From an uncultured Thiohalocapsa sp. (lineage in GTDB: Bacteria; Pseudomonadota; Gammaproteobacteria; Chromatiales; Chromatiaceae), in contig NZ_CAJXYK010000006.1 of the NCBI RefSeq assembly GCF_913063425.1, positions 1 to 64,000 of the forward strand: a DNA stretch of 64,000 nucleotides. The letters run 5' to 3'. Numbering within the stretch: the first letter of the stretch is position 1; each line of letters starts with the position of its first letter. Below the pieces are notes generated by a model. That model ran no database searches. It was not told the DNA's origin and saw only the letters and a program-made list of their open reading frames with translations. The position numbers and the translations under genes are program-made. This document shows, piece by piece, positions 20,983 to 30,135 of this stretch.

Positions 20983-21471
20983 TCAGCGCGCGATGGTGTT
21001 CGTGCGGCGGATCTTGTTCTGCAGCTGGAGCACGCCGTAGAGCAGGGCCTCAGCCGTCGGCGGGCAGCCCGGGACATAGACATCCACAGGCACGATGCGG
21101 TCGCAGCCGCGCACCACCGAGTACGAATAATGATAGTAGCCGCCGCCGTTGGCGCACGAGCCCATGGAAATCACCCAGCGGGGCTCGGCCATCTGGTCAT
21201 AGACGCGGCGCAGCGCAGGCGCCATCTTGTTGACCAAGGTGCCGGCGACGATCATGACGTCGCTCTGTCGCGGGCTCGGCCGGAAGATGATACCGAAGCG
21301 GTCGAGGTCGTAGCGCGCCGCGCCCGCGTGCATCATCTCGACGGCACAGCAGGCGAGCCCGAAGGTCATGGGCCAGAGTGAGCCGGTCCGCGCCCAGTTG
21401 ATCAGCTTGTCGGCGGTGGTGGTGACGACACCCTCGTCGAGCACGCCTTCAATACCCCCATTAACACCCAT
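20983..21471 (-). CDS. nuoB: NADH-quinone oxidoreductase subunit B (N2 cluster)
   Basis: 162 residues. It carries the terminal [4Fe-4S] cluster N2, which reduces quinone; the ligands are the tandem Cys in [11 protein letters not shown] plus those in SMGSCANGG and [11 protein letters not shown]. Length and motif order are standard. It starts 99 bases after nuoA. Confidence 0.98.
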   Translation of the reverse strand: MGVNGGIEGVLDEGVVTTTADKLINWARTGSLWPMTFGLACCAVEMMHAGAARYDLDRFGIIFRPSPRQSDVMIVAGTLVNKMAPALRRVYDQMAEPRWVISMGSCANGGGYYHYSYSVVRGCDRIVPVDVYVPGCPPTAEALLYGVLQLQNKIRRTNTIAR

Positions 21472-21570
21472 GGTGGCCTCCTCCGGCAGTCAGCGGGGCG
21501 AAGTGCAGGGACCCTTGGGCGGCACACCGACGCGTGGCGCCCACGAGCGTTCCAATGGTGAGCCCGGAGC

Positions 21571-21927
21571 TCATTCCCACTCCAGGGCCCCCTTGCGCCA
21601 CTCGTAGATGAAGCCGACCACAAGTATCCCGAGAAATACCGACATGGCGATGAAGCCGGCCATGCCAAGGTCTTCCAGCACAACGGCCCAGGGAAACAGG
21701 AAGGCGATCTCCAGGTCGAAAATGATGAAAAGGATGGCGACCAGGTAGTAGCGCACATCGAACTTCATGCGCGCGTGCTCGAAGGCCTCGAAGCCGCACT
21801 CGTAGGGTGAGTCCTTGGCCTGATCCGGGCGGCGCGGGCCGAGCACCATGCCGAGCACACGCGGCACAAAGCCGATCAGCAGCGCGACGACAAGGAAAAT
21901 CAGGATGTGGAGATAGTCTTCCAGCAC
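21571..21927 (-). CDS. nuoA: NADH-quinone oxidoreductase subunit A
   Basis: 118 residues with three membrane helices, first gene of the complex I operon. The segment [36 protein letters not shown] is the family signature and includes the loop that contacts the quinone cavity. The ATG at 21927 lies 64 bases downstream of the -10 element of a good sigma70 promoter. Confidence 0.97.
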   Translation of the reverse strand: MLEDYLHILIFLVVALLIGFVPRVLGMVLGPRRPDQAKDSPYECGFEAFEHARMKFDVRYYLVAILFIIFDLEIAFLFPWAVVLEDLGMAGFIAMSVFLGILVVGFIYEWRKGALEWE

Positions 21928-21961
21928 GCGCCGCTCGCCTGTGTCGGGTGTGTTGTCGGGG

Positions 21962-21973
21962 CTGTTCGAACAG
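21962..21973. promoter_or_regulatory. Perfect 12-bp palindrome in nuo leader
   Basis: CTGTTCGAACAG is a perfect palindrome lying between the nuo -10 element and the nuoA start, at about the transcription start. This is a suitable position for a repressor operator or a leader structure. The regulator is unknown; the spacing does not fit the gammaproteobacterial LexA box. Confidence 0.4.
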
Positions 21974-21990
21974 CGCCCGGGGCGCGCCGG

Positions 21991-22020
21991 AGTCTAGTGC
22001 AGGGAGGGCCGGGGTGTCAA
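21991..22020 (-). promoter_or_regulatory. Sigma70 promoter of the nuo operon
   Basis: On the minus strand: -35 TTGACA (22015-22020, perfect consensus), an 18-base spacer, and -10 TAGACT (21991-21996, four of six). Transcription would begin near 21984 and give a ~57-base leader before nuoA. No other promoter of this quality is seen within the operon. Confidence 0.7.
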
Positions 22021-22167
22021 GCAGGCGGATCACCCGGAAACCCTTGCCTTTCAGTGAGTTGAGACAGCGAGTTGAGCCCTGGGCAGCGCCACGGGAAAGG
22101 CGCTGGCCGAACAGGGCTGCGGCGCCGGTGGCCGAACCTGAAGCGGCCGGGCCTAAGGCTGTGAAGA

Positions 22168-22252
22168 TGGTGCCGACGGCCGGAGTCGAACCGGCACGGC
22201 TTGCGCCACTGCCCCCTCAAGACAGCGTGTCTACCAATTCCACCACGTCGGC
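22168..22252 (-). tRNA. tRNA-Leu (anticodon GAG)
   Basis: 85 bases including an encoded CCA end. The minus strand folds as a class II tRNA: acceptor GCCGACG pairs with CGTCGGC; the anticodon stem CTGTC/GGCAG encloses the loop TTGAGGG, giving anticodon GAG (reads CUC/CUU); a long variable arm is followed by the T-arm CCGGTTCGACTCCGG. It lies between secG and nuoA in the same direction, an arrangement common in this bacterial group, and may be processed from the secG transcript. Confidence 0.96.
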
Positions 22253-22304
22253 AGGTTACTCGGGCGGTGACCGCGCACGCGCATCACCAAAACTGGCTCC
22301 GCCA

Positions 22305-22802
22305 TCAATCGCCCGGCGGCTCGTCAACAGGCACCGGCGGCAGATCGGCACCCTCGGCCGGGGCGGTGGCCTCCGGCGTCATCGGGACATCCACGGGCGG
22401 CAAGTCCGTGTCACCCAAATCCGACGATGCGCCGGCCTCCGCCGCGGCATCGTCCGGCACCGCAGGCGCTTCACCCGCACCACCGTCGTCCGGGGCGAGC
22501 GGCAGATCACCCACGCTGCCGGGCATCACAGGCGGCGCCTCGATGTCGTCCATCAGGCCCTGTGGCTCCCCGACCTGCGCCGCGAAATAGGCAAGCGCCA
22601 TGCTGGTCAGGAAGAATGTCGTCGCCATGATCGCGGTGGCGCGCGTCAGGAACGACGCCGACCCGCGCGAGCCAAACACCGTCGCCGACGCGCCGCTGCC
22701 GAACGCGGCGCCCGCGTCCGCACCCTTGCCGTGCTGGATCAGGATCAGCCCGATAAGCCCCAAAGCGAGCAGGAGGTGCAGGATGGTCAGGAAGAGCTGC
22801 AT
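22305..22802 (-). CDS. secG: Protein translocase subunit SecG
   Basis: 165 residues. Two membrane helices (~2-20 and ~53-75) flank the conserved loop [24 protein letters not shown] of SecG, the accessory subunit of SecYEG. The C-terminal ~85 residues form an acidic, Pro/Ala/Asp-rich tail lacking Lys and Arg, making the protein about half as long again as E. coli SecG. It follows tpiA in the same direction and precedes the tRNA-Leu gene. Confidence 0.93.
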   Translation of the reverse strand: MQLFLTILHLLLALGLIGLILIQHGKGADAGAAFGSGASATVFGSRGSASFLTRATAIMATTFFLTSMALAYFAAQVGEPQGLMDDIEAPPVMPGSVGDLPLAPDDGGAGEAPAVPDDAAAEAGASSDLGDTDLPPVDVPMTPEATAPAEGADLPPVPVDEPPGD

Positions 22803-22907
22803 GGCCTGTTATGTGGTGTCCGACCTTCGGGCGGGGCGCCGTGCGCGCCCGCGTGCTGTTATCGCGGCCTGCGTTCAGGACCGCATCAGGCCCGCGTTAG
22901 GCCCGTC

Positions 22908-23669
22908 TCAGGCGTTGTCCTCGCCGGCCTGGCAGATGGCCACGAAGTCCGCTGCCTTCAGCGAGGCGCCGCCGATGAGCCCGCCGTCGATGTCCGCCTG
23001 GGCGATGAGCTCGGCGGCGTTGCCGGGCTTCATGCTGCCACCGTAGAGGATGCGCAGACCATCGGCGATGTCCTTGCTCTTCGCGGCAACCCGCTGGCGC
23101 AGAAATGCGTGCACATCCTGCGCCTGTTCCGGCGTGGCCGTCACGCCCGTGCCGATGGCCCACACCGGCTCGTAGGCGACGATGCCCTGCCCATAGGCCT
23201 CGACGCCCTCGGCATCCAGCACCGCGTCGATGTGCCGGGCGACCACCTCTTCGGTCTTGCCGCTCTCGCGCTCTTCCAGCGTCTCGCCGACGCAGAGAAT
23301 GGGCACGATGCCGCTGCGCACCGCCTGCGCATACTTGCGGGCGATGAGCGCGTCGGTCTCGCCGTTGAGCTGCCGGCGCTCGGAGTGTCCGATGATGGCG
23401 TAGCGACAGCCGAAGTCCTTCAGCATCGCCGCCGACACCTGGCCGGTGAAGGCGCCGCCCGCCTCCTGGGAGACATCCTGTGAGCCCCAGCCGATGGCCG
23501 TGTCGGCCAGCAGCTCAGCGGCGATGTACAGGTACGGGAACGGCGGGCAGACCGCCACGTCCACCTTCTGCATGCCGGCGACGCCCGCCTTGATGCCGTT
23601 CAGCAGGTCGGCGGCCTCGGCCTTGGTGCCGTTCATTTTCCAGTTGCCAGCAATCAGGGGCCGTCGCAT
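22908..23669 (-). CDS. tpiA: Triosephosphate isomerase
   Basis: 253 residues; interconverts dihydroxyacetone phosphate and glyceraldehyde 3-phosphate in glycolysis, gluconeogenesis and the Calvin cycle. The active-site residues are visible: N-W-K-M at the N-terminus, the His in AIIGHSERR, the Glu in AYEPVWAIGTG, and the phosphate loop LYGGSMKPGNA. The start is ATG at 23669 (MRRPLIAGNWKMNG) with GGGAGA about 8 bases upstream. First gene of the tpiA-secG unit. Confidence 0.97.
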   Translation of the reverse strand: MRRPLIAGNWKMNGTKAEAADLLNGIKAGVAGMQKVDVAVCPPFPYLYIAAELLADTAIGWGSQDVSQEAGGAFTGQVSAAMLKDFGCRYAIIGHSERRQLNGETDALIARKYAQAVRSGIVPILCVGETLEERESGKTEEVVARHIDAVLDAEGVEAYGQGIVAYEPVWAIGTGVTATPEQAQDVHAFLRQRVAAKSKDIADGLRILYGGSMKPGNAAELIAQADIDGGLIGGASLKAADFVAICQAGEDNA

Positions 23670-23697
23670 CAGAAAATCTCCCGCTGAAAAGCCGACT

Positions 23698-23726
23698 AGT
23701 CTAGCCGCAGCGCACGCACCGCGCAA
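23698..23726 (-). promoter_or_regulatory. Candidate sigma70 promoter of tpiA-secG
   Basis: On the minus strand: -35 TTGCGC (23721-23726), 17-base spacer, -10 TAGACT (23698-23703), 28 bases before the tpiA ATG. The -10 hexamer is the same as that of the nuo promoter. It lies in the space shared with the divergent smpB gene. Confidence 0.5.
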
Positions 23727-23783
23727 GAAAATCTGTAACGCCCGGCTTCCACCGCCGCCGGCGGTTAGCTTACACTCCCCAGG

Positions 23784-24266
23784 ATGGCCAAGGGAAAAAA
23801 GAACAAGCCCGCCGGCGGCGGGAGCACCATCGCCCTCAACAAGAAGGCGGGACACGAATACCACATCGAGCAGCGCTTCGAGTGCGGCCTTGCGCTGGAG
23901 GGCTGGGAGGTCAAGGGCCTGCGTGCCGGGCGCGTGCAGCTCAAGGAGAGCTATGTCAGAATCCTGCACGGCGAGGCCTTCCTCATCGGCGCCCACATCT
24001 CGCCCCTGCCGTCCGCCTCCACCCACGTGGAGCCGGACCCCACCCGCACCCGCAAGCTCCTGCTGCACAAGAGCGAGCTGAACCGCCTCATCGGCCAGAC
24101 CGAGCGCGCCGGCTACACCCTGGTGCCCACCGCCATGTACTGGAAGCGCGGCCGCGCCAAGCTGGAAATCGGCCTCGCCAAGGGCAAAAAGCTCCACGAC
24201 AAGCGCGCCACAGAGAAAGACCGCGACTGGCAGCGCGAGAAGGAGCGGCTGTTCAAGCAGGGCTGA
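23784..24266 (+). CDS. smpB: SsrA-binding protein SmpB
   Basis: 160 residues, the tmRNA partner in trans-translation of stalled ribosomes. Typical features are [35 protein letters not shown], the [10 protein letters not shown] segment, and the basic C-terminal tail ([17 protein letters not shown]) that enters the mRNA channel. It is divergent from tpiA. No ssrA gene was found in the window. Confidence 0.97.
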   Translation: MAKGKKNKPAGGGSTIALNKKAGHEYHIEQRFECGLALEGWEVKGLRAGRVQLKESYVRILHGEAFLIGAHISPLPSASTHVEPDPTRTRKLLLHKSELNRLIGQTERAGYTLVPTAMYWKRGRAKLEIGLAKGKKLHDKRATEKDRDWQREKERLFKQG

Positions 24267-24311
24267 GTGGATTGGGACCGGAGTGGACCGCCGGCCCACT
24301 TCCGGCCAGAC

Positions 24312-24343
24312 ATCGAGACAGATCATCGAGACAGATCATCGAG
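24312..24343. repeat. Short tandem repeat, 13-bp unit
   Basis: Two and a half copies of ATCGAGACAGATC in the 219-bp non-coding gap after smpB. No gene or RNA was recognised in that gap. Confidence 0.6.
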
Positions 24344-24485
24344 CCGGGCGTCGCGAGGAAAATACCGAGACTTCGCGGCACCCGAGCATCCCGACGAAGG
24401 CAAGCAAGAGCCTAATCGTTGCGGCCCCGGCCCGCACAGCGGACCCTACCGGTTGCGGAGCACGCATCCTGATCCCGCTGCTGCA

Positions 24486-25067
24486 CTAGGCCGCATACCG
24501 CAGCCGATGCCGCATCATGAGCCAGAAGAGCGCGGCGCCGAGCAGGATGCCCACGGCGTCCGCCGCCAGCGGCAGGGTCTTGTCCACCGCCGCGGCGCCG
24601 CCGCCACGGAACTCCCAGTACAGCGCAGCGCCCACCGCGAGCGCGATGCCGAACAGCGCGCTGCGCGCGGGTGTGAGGCCCTGGCGCCAGTCCGACGGCA
24701 TGGTGTGCAGCGAGAAGTGCAGGAAGACCAGCAGCAGCACCAGCACGATGGCGGCGTTGATCCAGAGCGACGCCGCCGCGCCCCAGGCGGCGCGCTCGGT
24801 GGCCGCGAGCGGTGCGACACAGGCGAGCGCCAGGATGGGCAGGGTAATGGTCATATAGACCCGGATGCAGCGCGAGCGAAAGGCGTCCACATAGGCGAGC
24901 GCCAGGATGCCGCTGCCGGCGAAGATCAGCGCCCGGGACCAGTGCGCCGCATCCAGCCCGAGCAACGGCACCTGCGGCGCCAGCACCGCACTGGCGACGA
25001 GCAGCACCGCGATCAGCACGGCGATCACGAACGGCAGGCGCCGGCAGTCGGCCTGGGATTCACTCAT
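24486..25067 (-). CDS. Polytopic membrane protein, unknown function
   Basis: 193 residues with about six predicted membrane helices and little else. The start is the ATG at 25067 (MSESQADCRR), chosen because GGAGG lies ten bases upstream; a longer frame reaches 25136. No motif or family is recognised. It converges with smpB across a 219-bp gap. Confidence 0.65.
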   Translation of the reverse strand: MSESQADCRRLPFVIAVLIAVLLVASAVLAPQVPLLGLDAAHWSRALIFAGSGILALAYVDAFRSRCIRVYMTITLPILALACVAPLAATERAAWGAAASLWINAAIVLVLLLVFLHFSLHTMPSDWRQGLTPARSALFGIALAVGAALYWEFRGGGAAAVDKTLPLAADAVGILLGAALFWLMMRHRLRYAA

Positions 25068-25142
25068 TGACGTGCCTCCGATTCGAGGATGGCTGCATTC
25101 AACGCTGAGTGCCTTGTCATGTTGGCCGGGCAGCACTCAAGC

Positions 25143-25167
25143 GGCGGATGCGCTTCGCTGATCCGCC
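25143..25167. repeat. REP-like hairpin (GGCGGAT...ATCCGCC)
   Basis: Perfect 7-bp arms enclose GCGCTTCGCTG. The same core (TGCGCTTCGCT-ATCCGCCCT) recurs at 30757-30786 and twice at 38061-38122. It sits in the 228-bp gap upstream of the membrane protein gene at 24486-25067. Confidence 0.75.
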
Positions 25168-25295
25168 CTGCGCTGCTGCGCAAGCCCGCTCAGGCGTCGG
25201 CGGTGCCGGGCAGCACGACCCGTGCCGGGCCGACCGCCGCAGCAGGGCGCACGCAGCGCTCCTCGAGCCCGCCAGGACGTCGGTCTCCACCGGGA

Positions 25296-25619
25296 TCACG
25301 CGTCTTCGTTCGTGTCCGAGGTCGTGCGCAGCGCCGCATCGATGCCGGCGTCCATCTGCGCCACCGACTTCGCCGGTGCACTGTAACCGGTACAGCCCAC
25401 GCCGTCCTCCACCCGCGTCCCGACGCCGGGTGCGATGAGGCTCAGCGCCTCGCGGCGCAGCAGCGGCATATCGACCATGCCGGCGAGCTCGGCGTCGTCG
25501 TGGCGGCCCTCGAACGCCTCCAGCGACGCCTGCCGGAGCGCCGAGGGCAGGATCTCGTCCAGGGCCTCGGCGTAGCGGCCGTGCTCGATGTGCTCGCGGA
25601 GGTCTTGCAGCTCGTCCAT
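25296..25619 (-). CDS. Small acidic protein, unknown function
   Basis: 107 residues, no signal peptide and no membrane helix. The N-terminus (DLREHIEHGRYAEALDEIL) is helical and reminiscent of short helical-repeat proteins; the C-terminus is Thr/Asp-rich. Composition is that of a real cytoplasmic protein. It lies between typA and the membrane protein at 24486-25067, in the same direction. No family is assigned. Confidence 0.5.
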   Translation of the reverse strand: MDELQDLREHIEHGRYAEALDEILPSALRQASLEAFEGRHDDAELAGMVDMPLLRREALSLIAPGVGTRVEDGVGCTGYSAPAKSVAQMDAGIDAALRTTSDTNEDA

Positions 25620-25715
25620 CGTGATGGCTCGTCGGGGAAGTCCGTCATCAGGGTCGTCGGGGACCGATCAGTCCCATGGTAGACGGATTACGCGGCGACC
25701 GCGAAGAGGCCGCGG

Positions 25716-27539
25716 CTAGCCCCGCCCGGCCCGCTTGCGCTCGTGCTCCTTCAGGAAGCGCTTGCGGATGCGGATGGCGCCCGGGGTCACCTCCACCAGC
25801 TCGTCGTCCTCGATGAACTCCAGCGCCTGCTCCAGGCTGAACTTCACCGGCGGCGTGAGCAGGATGTTCTCGTCCGAGCCGGCGGCGCGGATGTTGGTGA
25901 GCTGCTTGGCCTTGAGGGGGTTCACGACCAGGTCGTTGTCGCGGGAATGGATGCCCACCACCTGGCCCTCGTAGACCTCGTCCCCCGGCGAGACCAGCAT
26001 GCGCCCGCGCTCCTGGAGGTTGAACAGCGCATAGCCCAGCACCTTGCCCTGGGCATTGGAGATCATGGCGCCGTTGCGCCGCGGGGCGATGCCGCCCTGG
26101 TTGGCGGGGCCGTAGTGGTCGAAGATGTGGTGCTTGAGGCCCGTGCCGGAGGTGAGGGTCATGAACTCCGTCTGGAAGCCGATGAGGCCGCGGGACGGGA
26201 TCTGGTAGTCGAGCCGCACCCGCCCCTTGCCGTCCGGCACCATGTCCTTGAGCTCAGCCTTGCGCTCGCCCAGGGCCTGCATGATGGCGCCCTGGCTGGT
26301 CTCCTCCACGTCCACCGTCAGCAGCTCGTAGGGCTCGCAGATCTGCCCGTCGATCTCGCGGAAGATGACCTCCGGGCGGGAGACGGCCAGCTCATAGCCC
26401 TCCCGGCGCATGTTCTCGATGAGGATGGACAGGTGCAGCTCGCCGCGCCCGGACACCCGGAATTTCTCGGGGTCCGTGCCCTCCTCCACCCGCAGCGCCA
26501 CGTTGGAGATCAGCTCCCGCTCCAGCCGGTCCTTGAGCTGGCGGGAGGTCAGATACTTGCCCTCCTTGCCGGCGAAGGGCGAGGTATTGACCTGGAAGGT
26601 CATGCTCACCGTCGGCTCGTCCACCGACAAAGCCGGCAGCGGCTCCACGGCCTCCGGATCGCACAGGGTGTCCGAGACGTTCGGCGCCTCGATGCCGGTG
26701 ATGGCGACGATGTCGCCGGCGCCGGCCTCCTTGACCTCGTTGCGCTCCAGGCCCAGGTAGCCGTAGACGAGGCCGATCCTGGCGCGCTGGCGGTCGCCGT
26801 CGCGCTTGACCACGACGATCTGCTGGTTCGGCCGGACGCTGCCGCGCTGAATGCGGCCGACGGCGATGGCGCCGACGAAGCTGCTGTAGTCGAGCGTCGA
26901 GACCTGCATCCGGAACGGCCCCGCCGGGTCCACATCCGGCGGCGGGCAATGCTCGACGATGGCCTCGAACAACGGCGTCATGTCGCCCGCCGACACCCTG
27001 TCCTCCAGGCCCGCGTAGCCGTTGATGGCGGAGGCGTAGACGATGGGGAAGTCCAGCTGCTCGTCGCTCGCGCCGAGCTGGTCGAACAGGTCGAACACCT
27101 GGTCGATGACCCAGTCCGGGCGCGCGCCGGGCTTGTCGATCTTGTTCACCACCAGGATGGGCCGCAGGCCATGCTGGAAGGCCTTGGCCGTCACGAAGCG
27201 CGTCTGCGGCATGGGCCCCTCCTGGGCGTCCACCAGCAGCAGCACCGAGTCCACCATGGACAGCACCCGCTCCACCTCGCCGCCGAAGTCTGCATGGCCC
27301 GGGGTGTCGACGATGTTGATGTGGTAATCGGTACCGCCCAGGTTGACGTTCAGCGCGGTGTTCTTGGACAGGATGGTGATGCCCCGCTCCTTCTCCAGGT
27401 CGTTGGAATCCATCACCCGCTCCACCGGCCCGAAGCGCTCGCCGAGCGTGCCGGACTGCTGCAGCAGCTTGTCCACCAACGTGGTCTTGCCGTGGTCCAC
27501 GTGGGCGATGATGGCGATGTTACGGAGGTTCTCGATCAC
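25716..27539 (-). CDS. typA: Ribosome-associated GTPase TypA/BipA
   Basis: 607 residues, identical in length to E. coli BipA. A translational GTPase that assists 50S assembly and stress or cold adaptation. The G1 loop AHVDHGKT is at 12-19, with [16 protein letters not shown] (G3) and [13 protein letters not shown] (G4) following. Domain II, the EF-G-like domains III/V and the BipA-specific C-terminal domain ([24 protein letters not shown]) are in order. ATG start at 27539. Confidence 0.97.
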   Translation of the reverse strand: MIENLRNIAIIAHVDHGKTTLVDKLLQQSGTLGERFGPVERVMDSNDLEKERGITILSKNTALNVNLGGTDYHINIVDTPGHADFGGEVERVLSMVDSVLLLVDAQEGPMPQTRFVTAKAFQHGLRPILVVNKIDKPGARPDWVIDQVFDLFDQLGASDEQLDFPIVYASAINGYAGLEDRVSAGDMTPLFEAIVEHCPPPDVDPAGPFRMQVSTLDYSSFVGAIAVGRIQRGSVRPNQQIVVVKRDGDRQRARIGLVYGYLGLERNEVKEAGAGDIVAITGIEAPNVSDTLCDPEAVEPLPALSVDEPTVSMTFQVNTSPFAGKEGKYLTSRQLKDRLERELISNVALRVEEGTDPEKFRVSGRGELHLSILIENMRREGYELAVSRPEVIFREIDGQICEPYELLTVDVEETSQGAIMQALGERKAELKDMVPDGKGRVRLDYQIPSRGLIGFQTEFMTLTSGTGLKHHIFDHYGPANQGGIAPRRNGAMISNAQGKVLGYALFNLQERGRMLVSPGDEVYEGQVVGIHSRDNDLVVNPLKAKQLTNIRAAGSDENILLTPPVKFSLEQALEFIEDDELVEVTPGAIRIRKRFLKEHERKRAGRG

Positions 27540-28134
27540 GTCGGTGTGAGTCCGGGGCTCGGTTCGGGCACTGCCTGTCGCAGGCCGCGCGCCGCGGCGA
27601 CGGACGCTGCTGCCCGGTGGGCGGATGCGATGTGGAAGGCGATACCCGCTGCGGAGGCCGTGCTGCGGGTCTAGGGTCAGCAGCCCAGTATACCCTTAAA
27701 CGGCAGAGCCCGAACCGCAGCACGAGGCCCTCGGCGCCGGAACCAGGCCCGATGCAGGCGGGCGCGACTGGGCAGCCTCCGATACAGCCACTTAGCGGCG
27801 ATTCTTCAAGTGAATACTACCCTGTCACAGGCAAGGCATTTTCCCGTCATGGAATCTTCGCATTCGCCAACAGGCGCTGTGGATAAGCCTGTGGACAATC
27901 CTTGGGAGACGGGCCTAAGCCCCCGAAAACACGGGGGTGACGCTGGATTGTACGATCACTGACCAAGCGCGCAAGTCATTGATTATGCTAATATCCCGTC
28001 GGGCAGTGCGTCTCCCCGCCGGGCGCCGCAGGGGCAACCCGCGGGTGGCCCTGTGCTTGTGAACAACCAAGCCGGCGAGAACGCCGTCGGGGGCTGCTGT
28101 CAACGGTGCCGGACCGCTGATACCGGGTGCAGCG
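27540..28134. other. 595-bp gene-free stretch with DnaA-box-like 9-mers
   Basis: No convincing frame is seen on either strand. It includes the typA leader with a candidate -10 element (TATACT, minus strand, 27687-27692), a locally AT-richer segment near 27795-28000, two 9-mers TGTGGATAA (27878-27886, a consensus DnaA box) and TGTGGACAA (27890-27898), and a hairpin CCCCCG-AAAACA-CGGGGG (27920-27937). A small RNA cannot be excluded. Confidence 0.5.
27687..27692 (-). promoter_or_regulatory. Candidate -10 element for typA
   Basis: Minus-strand TATACT (five of six to consensus), preceded by a T-rich GTTTAAGGG. No good -35 hexamer is found at 16-18 bases. It lies 148 bases upstream of the typA ATG. 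Confidence 0.35.
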
Positions 28135-29127
28135 TCAGCCCCGGTCGTCGGGCGTCCGGTCGCGCTCGGATCCGGCCGGCGCCACCCCCTGCCCCACCGG
28201 CAGCAGCAATGCGCCGCCACCCAGCAGCAGGGTGGCCCCGAGCAGGAACAGGTGCAGGTTCACCGCACCCGCCAGCGCGGCGCCGACATCGATGCCGAGC
28301 GGCACCATGGCCGCCATGCCGGTGAGCTCATAGGAGCCGGCCCCGGCGATGCCGTGGAAGGGCAGCACGCTGGACAGCTCCGCCCCCAGCACACCGGCCA
28401 GTCGCTGCCACAGCGCGGCGTCCACGAAATGCCCCAGCACCAGCGCAAAGGCCAGCAGCTTGGTGCCCCAGGACAGGATGGTCCACAGATACAGCCGAGC
28501 CAGCAGCCAGGTATCCGCCGGCGCGGCATCCAGCAGAAAGAGCAGCACCCGGCGCACCCGTCCCGGCGGCAACTGCGCCACCCAACCGCTTTGCCGGATG
28601 GCGAGCCCCAGCGGCACCAGCGCCAGCCACAGCGACCCCAGCCCCGGCCACCACCAGCCCGGCAGCCGCAGCCACAGCACCACCAGCGCCGCCAGCACCA
28701 GGCAGTGCAGGTCCATGACCCGAATCCACAGCAGCGAGGCGCCGGAGGCCAGAAAGCCGTGCCCGAACCAGCGCCGCATGAGCCAGGGGAAGACCACCTC
28801 CCCGGTGCGCATGGGCAGCAGGTTGTTGGCCGTATTGTGCAGCACGGACAGGCGCAGCACCGCCACGAAGCGCCCGGCCACCAGTGGCCCGAAGTATTCG
28901 TAAACCCTGAGCCCGCGCAGTGCATAGCTCACCGCCGTCAGCGCGAAGGCACCCGCCAGCAGCCAGGGCGAGAGGGTGCGCCAGGGGGCAATCAGCGCCT
29001 GCCAGCCCACCCGATGCTCCACGGCGATGAGAAGCCCGATGAGCAGCGTCAGGCCGATGAGCCAATCCCGCGCTCGCCCGAGCCGTGGCGGCCGGAGGTC
29101 GGGCTGAGACGGCACCCGTGCACTCAT
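28135..29127 (-). CDS. Lysylphosphatidylglycerol-synthase-TM-like (UPF0104) membrane protein
   Basis: 330 residues with about eight membrane helices. Resembles the flippase-like transmembrane domain of the LPG synthase/UPF0104 family: the sequence ALRGLRVYEYFGP, NTANNLLPMRTGEVVFPWLMRR and the C-terminal LPFHGIAGAGSYELTGMAAMVPLG are typical. The cytosolic aminoacyl-transferase domain of MprF is absent, so a lipid-transport or scaffold role is more likely than lysine transfer. The start ATG at 29127 overlaps the stop of the LpxL-like gene (ATGA), implying coupled translation and a shared envelope-lipid role. Confidence 0.8.
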   Translation of the reverse strand: MSARVPSQPDLRPPRLGRARDWLIGLTLLIGLLIAVEHRVGWQALIAPWRTLSPWLLAGAFALTAVSYALRGLRVYEYFGPLVAGRFVAVLRLSVLHNTANNLLPMRTGEVVFPWLMRRWFGHGFLASGASLLWIRVMDLHCLVLAALVVLWLRLPGWWWPGLGSLWLALVPLGLAIRQSGWVAQLPPGRVRRVLLFLLDAAPADTWLLARLYLWTILSWGTKLLAFALVLGHFVDAALWQRLAGVLGAELSSVLPFHGIAGAGSYELTGMAAMVPLGIDVGAALAGAVNLHLFLLGATLLLGGGALLLPVGQGVAPAGSERDRTPDDRG

Positions 29128-30098
29128 GTGCCGACCCTGCCCGCACGCTGCCGCGCCTGCCGGCGGCGCTCGCGGCGACGCGAGATGGGATACAGGGGCG
29201 GTGCGCCTGCCGGGCGCGTCTTGAAGCGACGGTGCACCCAGAAGTACTGCGCCGGCATGCTCGCGAGCCGCGCCTCGATCACCTGGTTCATGCGCGCCGT
29301 GTCCGCCGCCTCGTCGCCGCTCGGAAAGTCCGCGAGCGGCGCATCGAAGCACAGCTCCAGCCCCTGCCCCTGCGGCAGAAAACGCGCGAAGGTGGGGATC
29401 ACCTCGGCGCCGGCGAGCCGGGCGATGCGCCCAAGCGTCGGCACCGTGGCCGCCGCCACGCCGCAGAAGGGCACGAAGATGCCCCGCCGCGGCCCGGGGT
29501 CCTGATCCGGCAGGTAGAAGAACGGGATGCCGGCACGGATGCGGCGGATCAGGCCACGCAGGTCGTCACTGCGCTCCACGGGAATACTGCCGAAACGGGT
29601 GCGCCCGTGGCGCACCTGGGCATCGAGCACCGGATTGCGGATGCGCTGATACATGTACATGCCCGGATGCACCAGCGCCGTGAAGGCCGTGCCGCCCAGC
29701 TCCAGCCCCACGAAGTGCGGCACCAGCACGATCACGGGCCGGCCGGCGGCGATACAGGCATCGATGTGCTCGCGGTTGCGGATACGCACGATGCGCGCAA
29801 GCCGCCCTGGCCCGGCCCGCCAGCTGAGCCCCTGAGAGACGGCGGCGACACCGAGCCAGCCGAAGTGCGCCCGCACCAGCTGCGCACGCGCCCGTGCATC
29901 GAGCCCCGGCTGACACAGCGACACATTGGTCTGCGCTACGGCACGCCGCCCCGGCAGCACCAGCCATGCCAGGCGCCCGAGCCCCTGCCCCAGCGCCCAA
30001 AGCAGCGGGAAGGGCAGCCGCGCCAGAAGCCCGAACAGGCCCACCGCGAGCCAGGCCGGCCAGTGCCGCGGCCCCCAACGCATCCGCACCCAGAGCAT
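29124..30098 (-). CDS. LpxL/HtrB-like lipid A acyltransferase
   Basis: 324 residues, a membrane-anchored acyltransferase of the late lipid A pathway, predicted to move an acyl chain from acyl-ACP to a Kdo-lipid A precursor. Family marks: N-terminal helix after RHWPAWLAVG, the catalytic HX4E motif in LVPHFVGLELGG, YQRIRNPVLD, FYLPDQDPGPRRGIFVPFCG, and the C-terminal YFWVHRRFKTRP. The start at 30098 (MLWVRM) is chosen because it avoids the upstream gene and has GGAGG 12 bases away; an ATG at 30170 would add a Ser-rich segment overlapping that gene by 35 bases. The exact acylation position cannot be told. Confidence 0.88.
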   Translation of the reverse strand: MLWVRMRWGPRHWPAWLAVGLFGLLARLPFPLLWALGQGLGRLAWLVLPGRRAVAQTNVSLCQPGLDARARAQLVRAHFGWLGVAAVSQGLSWRAGPGRLARIVRIRNREHIDACIAAGRPVIVLVPHFVGLELGGTAFTALVHPGMYMYQRIRNPVLDAQVRHGRTRFGSIPVERSDDLRGLIRRIRAGIPFFYLPDQDPGPRRGIFVPFCGVAAATVPTLGRIARLAGAEVIPTFARFLPQGQGLELCFDAPLADFPSGDEAADTARMNQVIEARLASMPAQYFWVHRRFKTRPAGAPPLYPISRRRERRRQARQRAGRVGT

Positions 30099-30135
30099 CC
30101 GCCCCCAGAGCCTCCGCCCCCAGCCCACCGGCGCG

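Noticed and set aside
21962-21973. LexA (SOS) box in the nuo leader
   Set aside because: CTGT and ACAG are separated by four bases, whereas the gammaproteobacterial LexA box needs eight between them.
25743-27674. 643-codon open frame on the plus strand
   Set aside because: Antisense to typA, whose GTPase motifs are unmistakable; the product resembles no protein family.
27932-27960. tmRNA-like 5' end (GGGGGTGACGCTGGATT)
   Set aside because: The first bases look like an ssrA start, but the following TTCGACG-type sequence, tag reading frame and tRNA-like 3' half with CCA are all missing downstream.
28135-29127. MprF lysyl-phosphatidylglycerol synthase
   Set aside because: Only the transmembrane flippase-like part is present; the cytosolic aminoacyl-transferase domain is missing.
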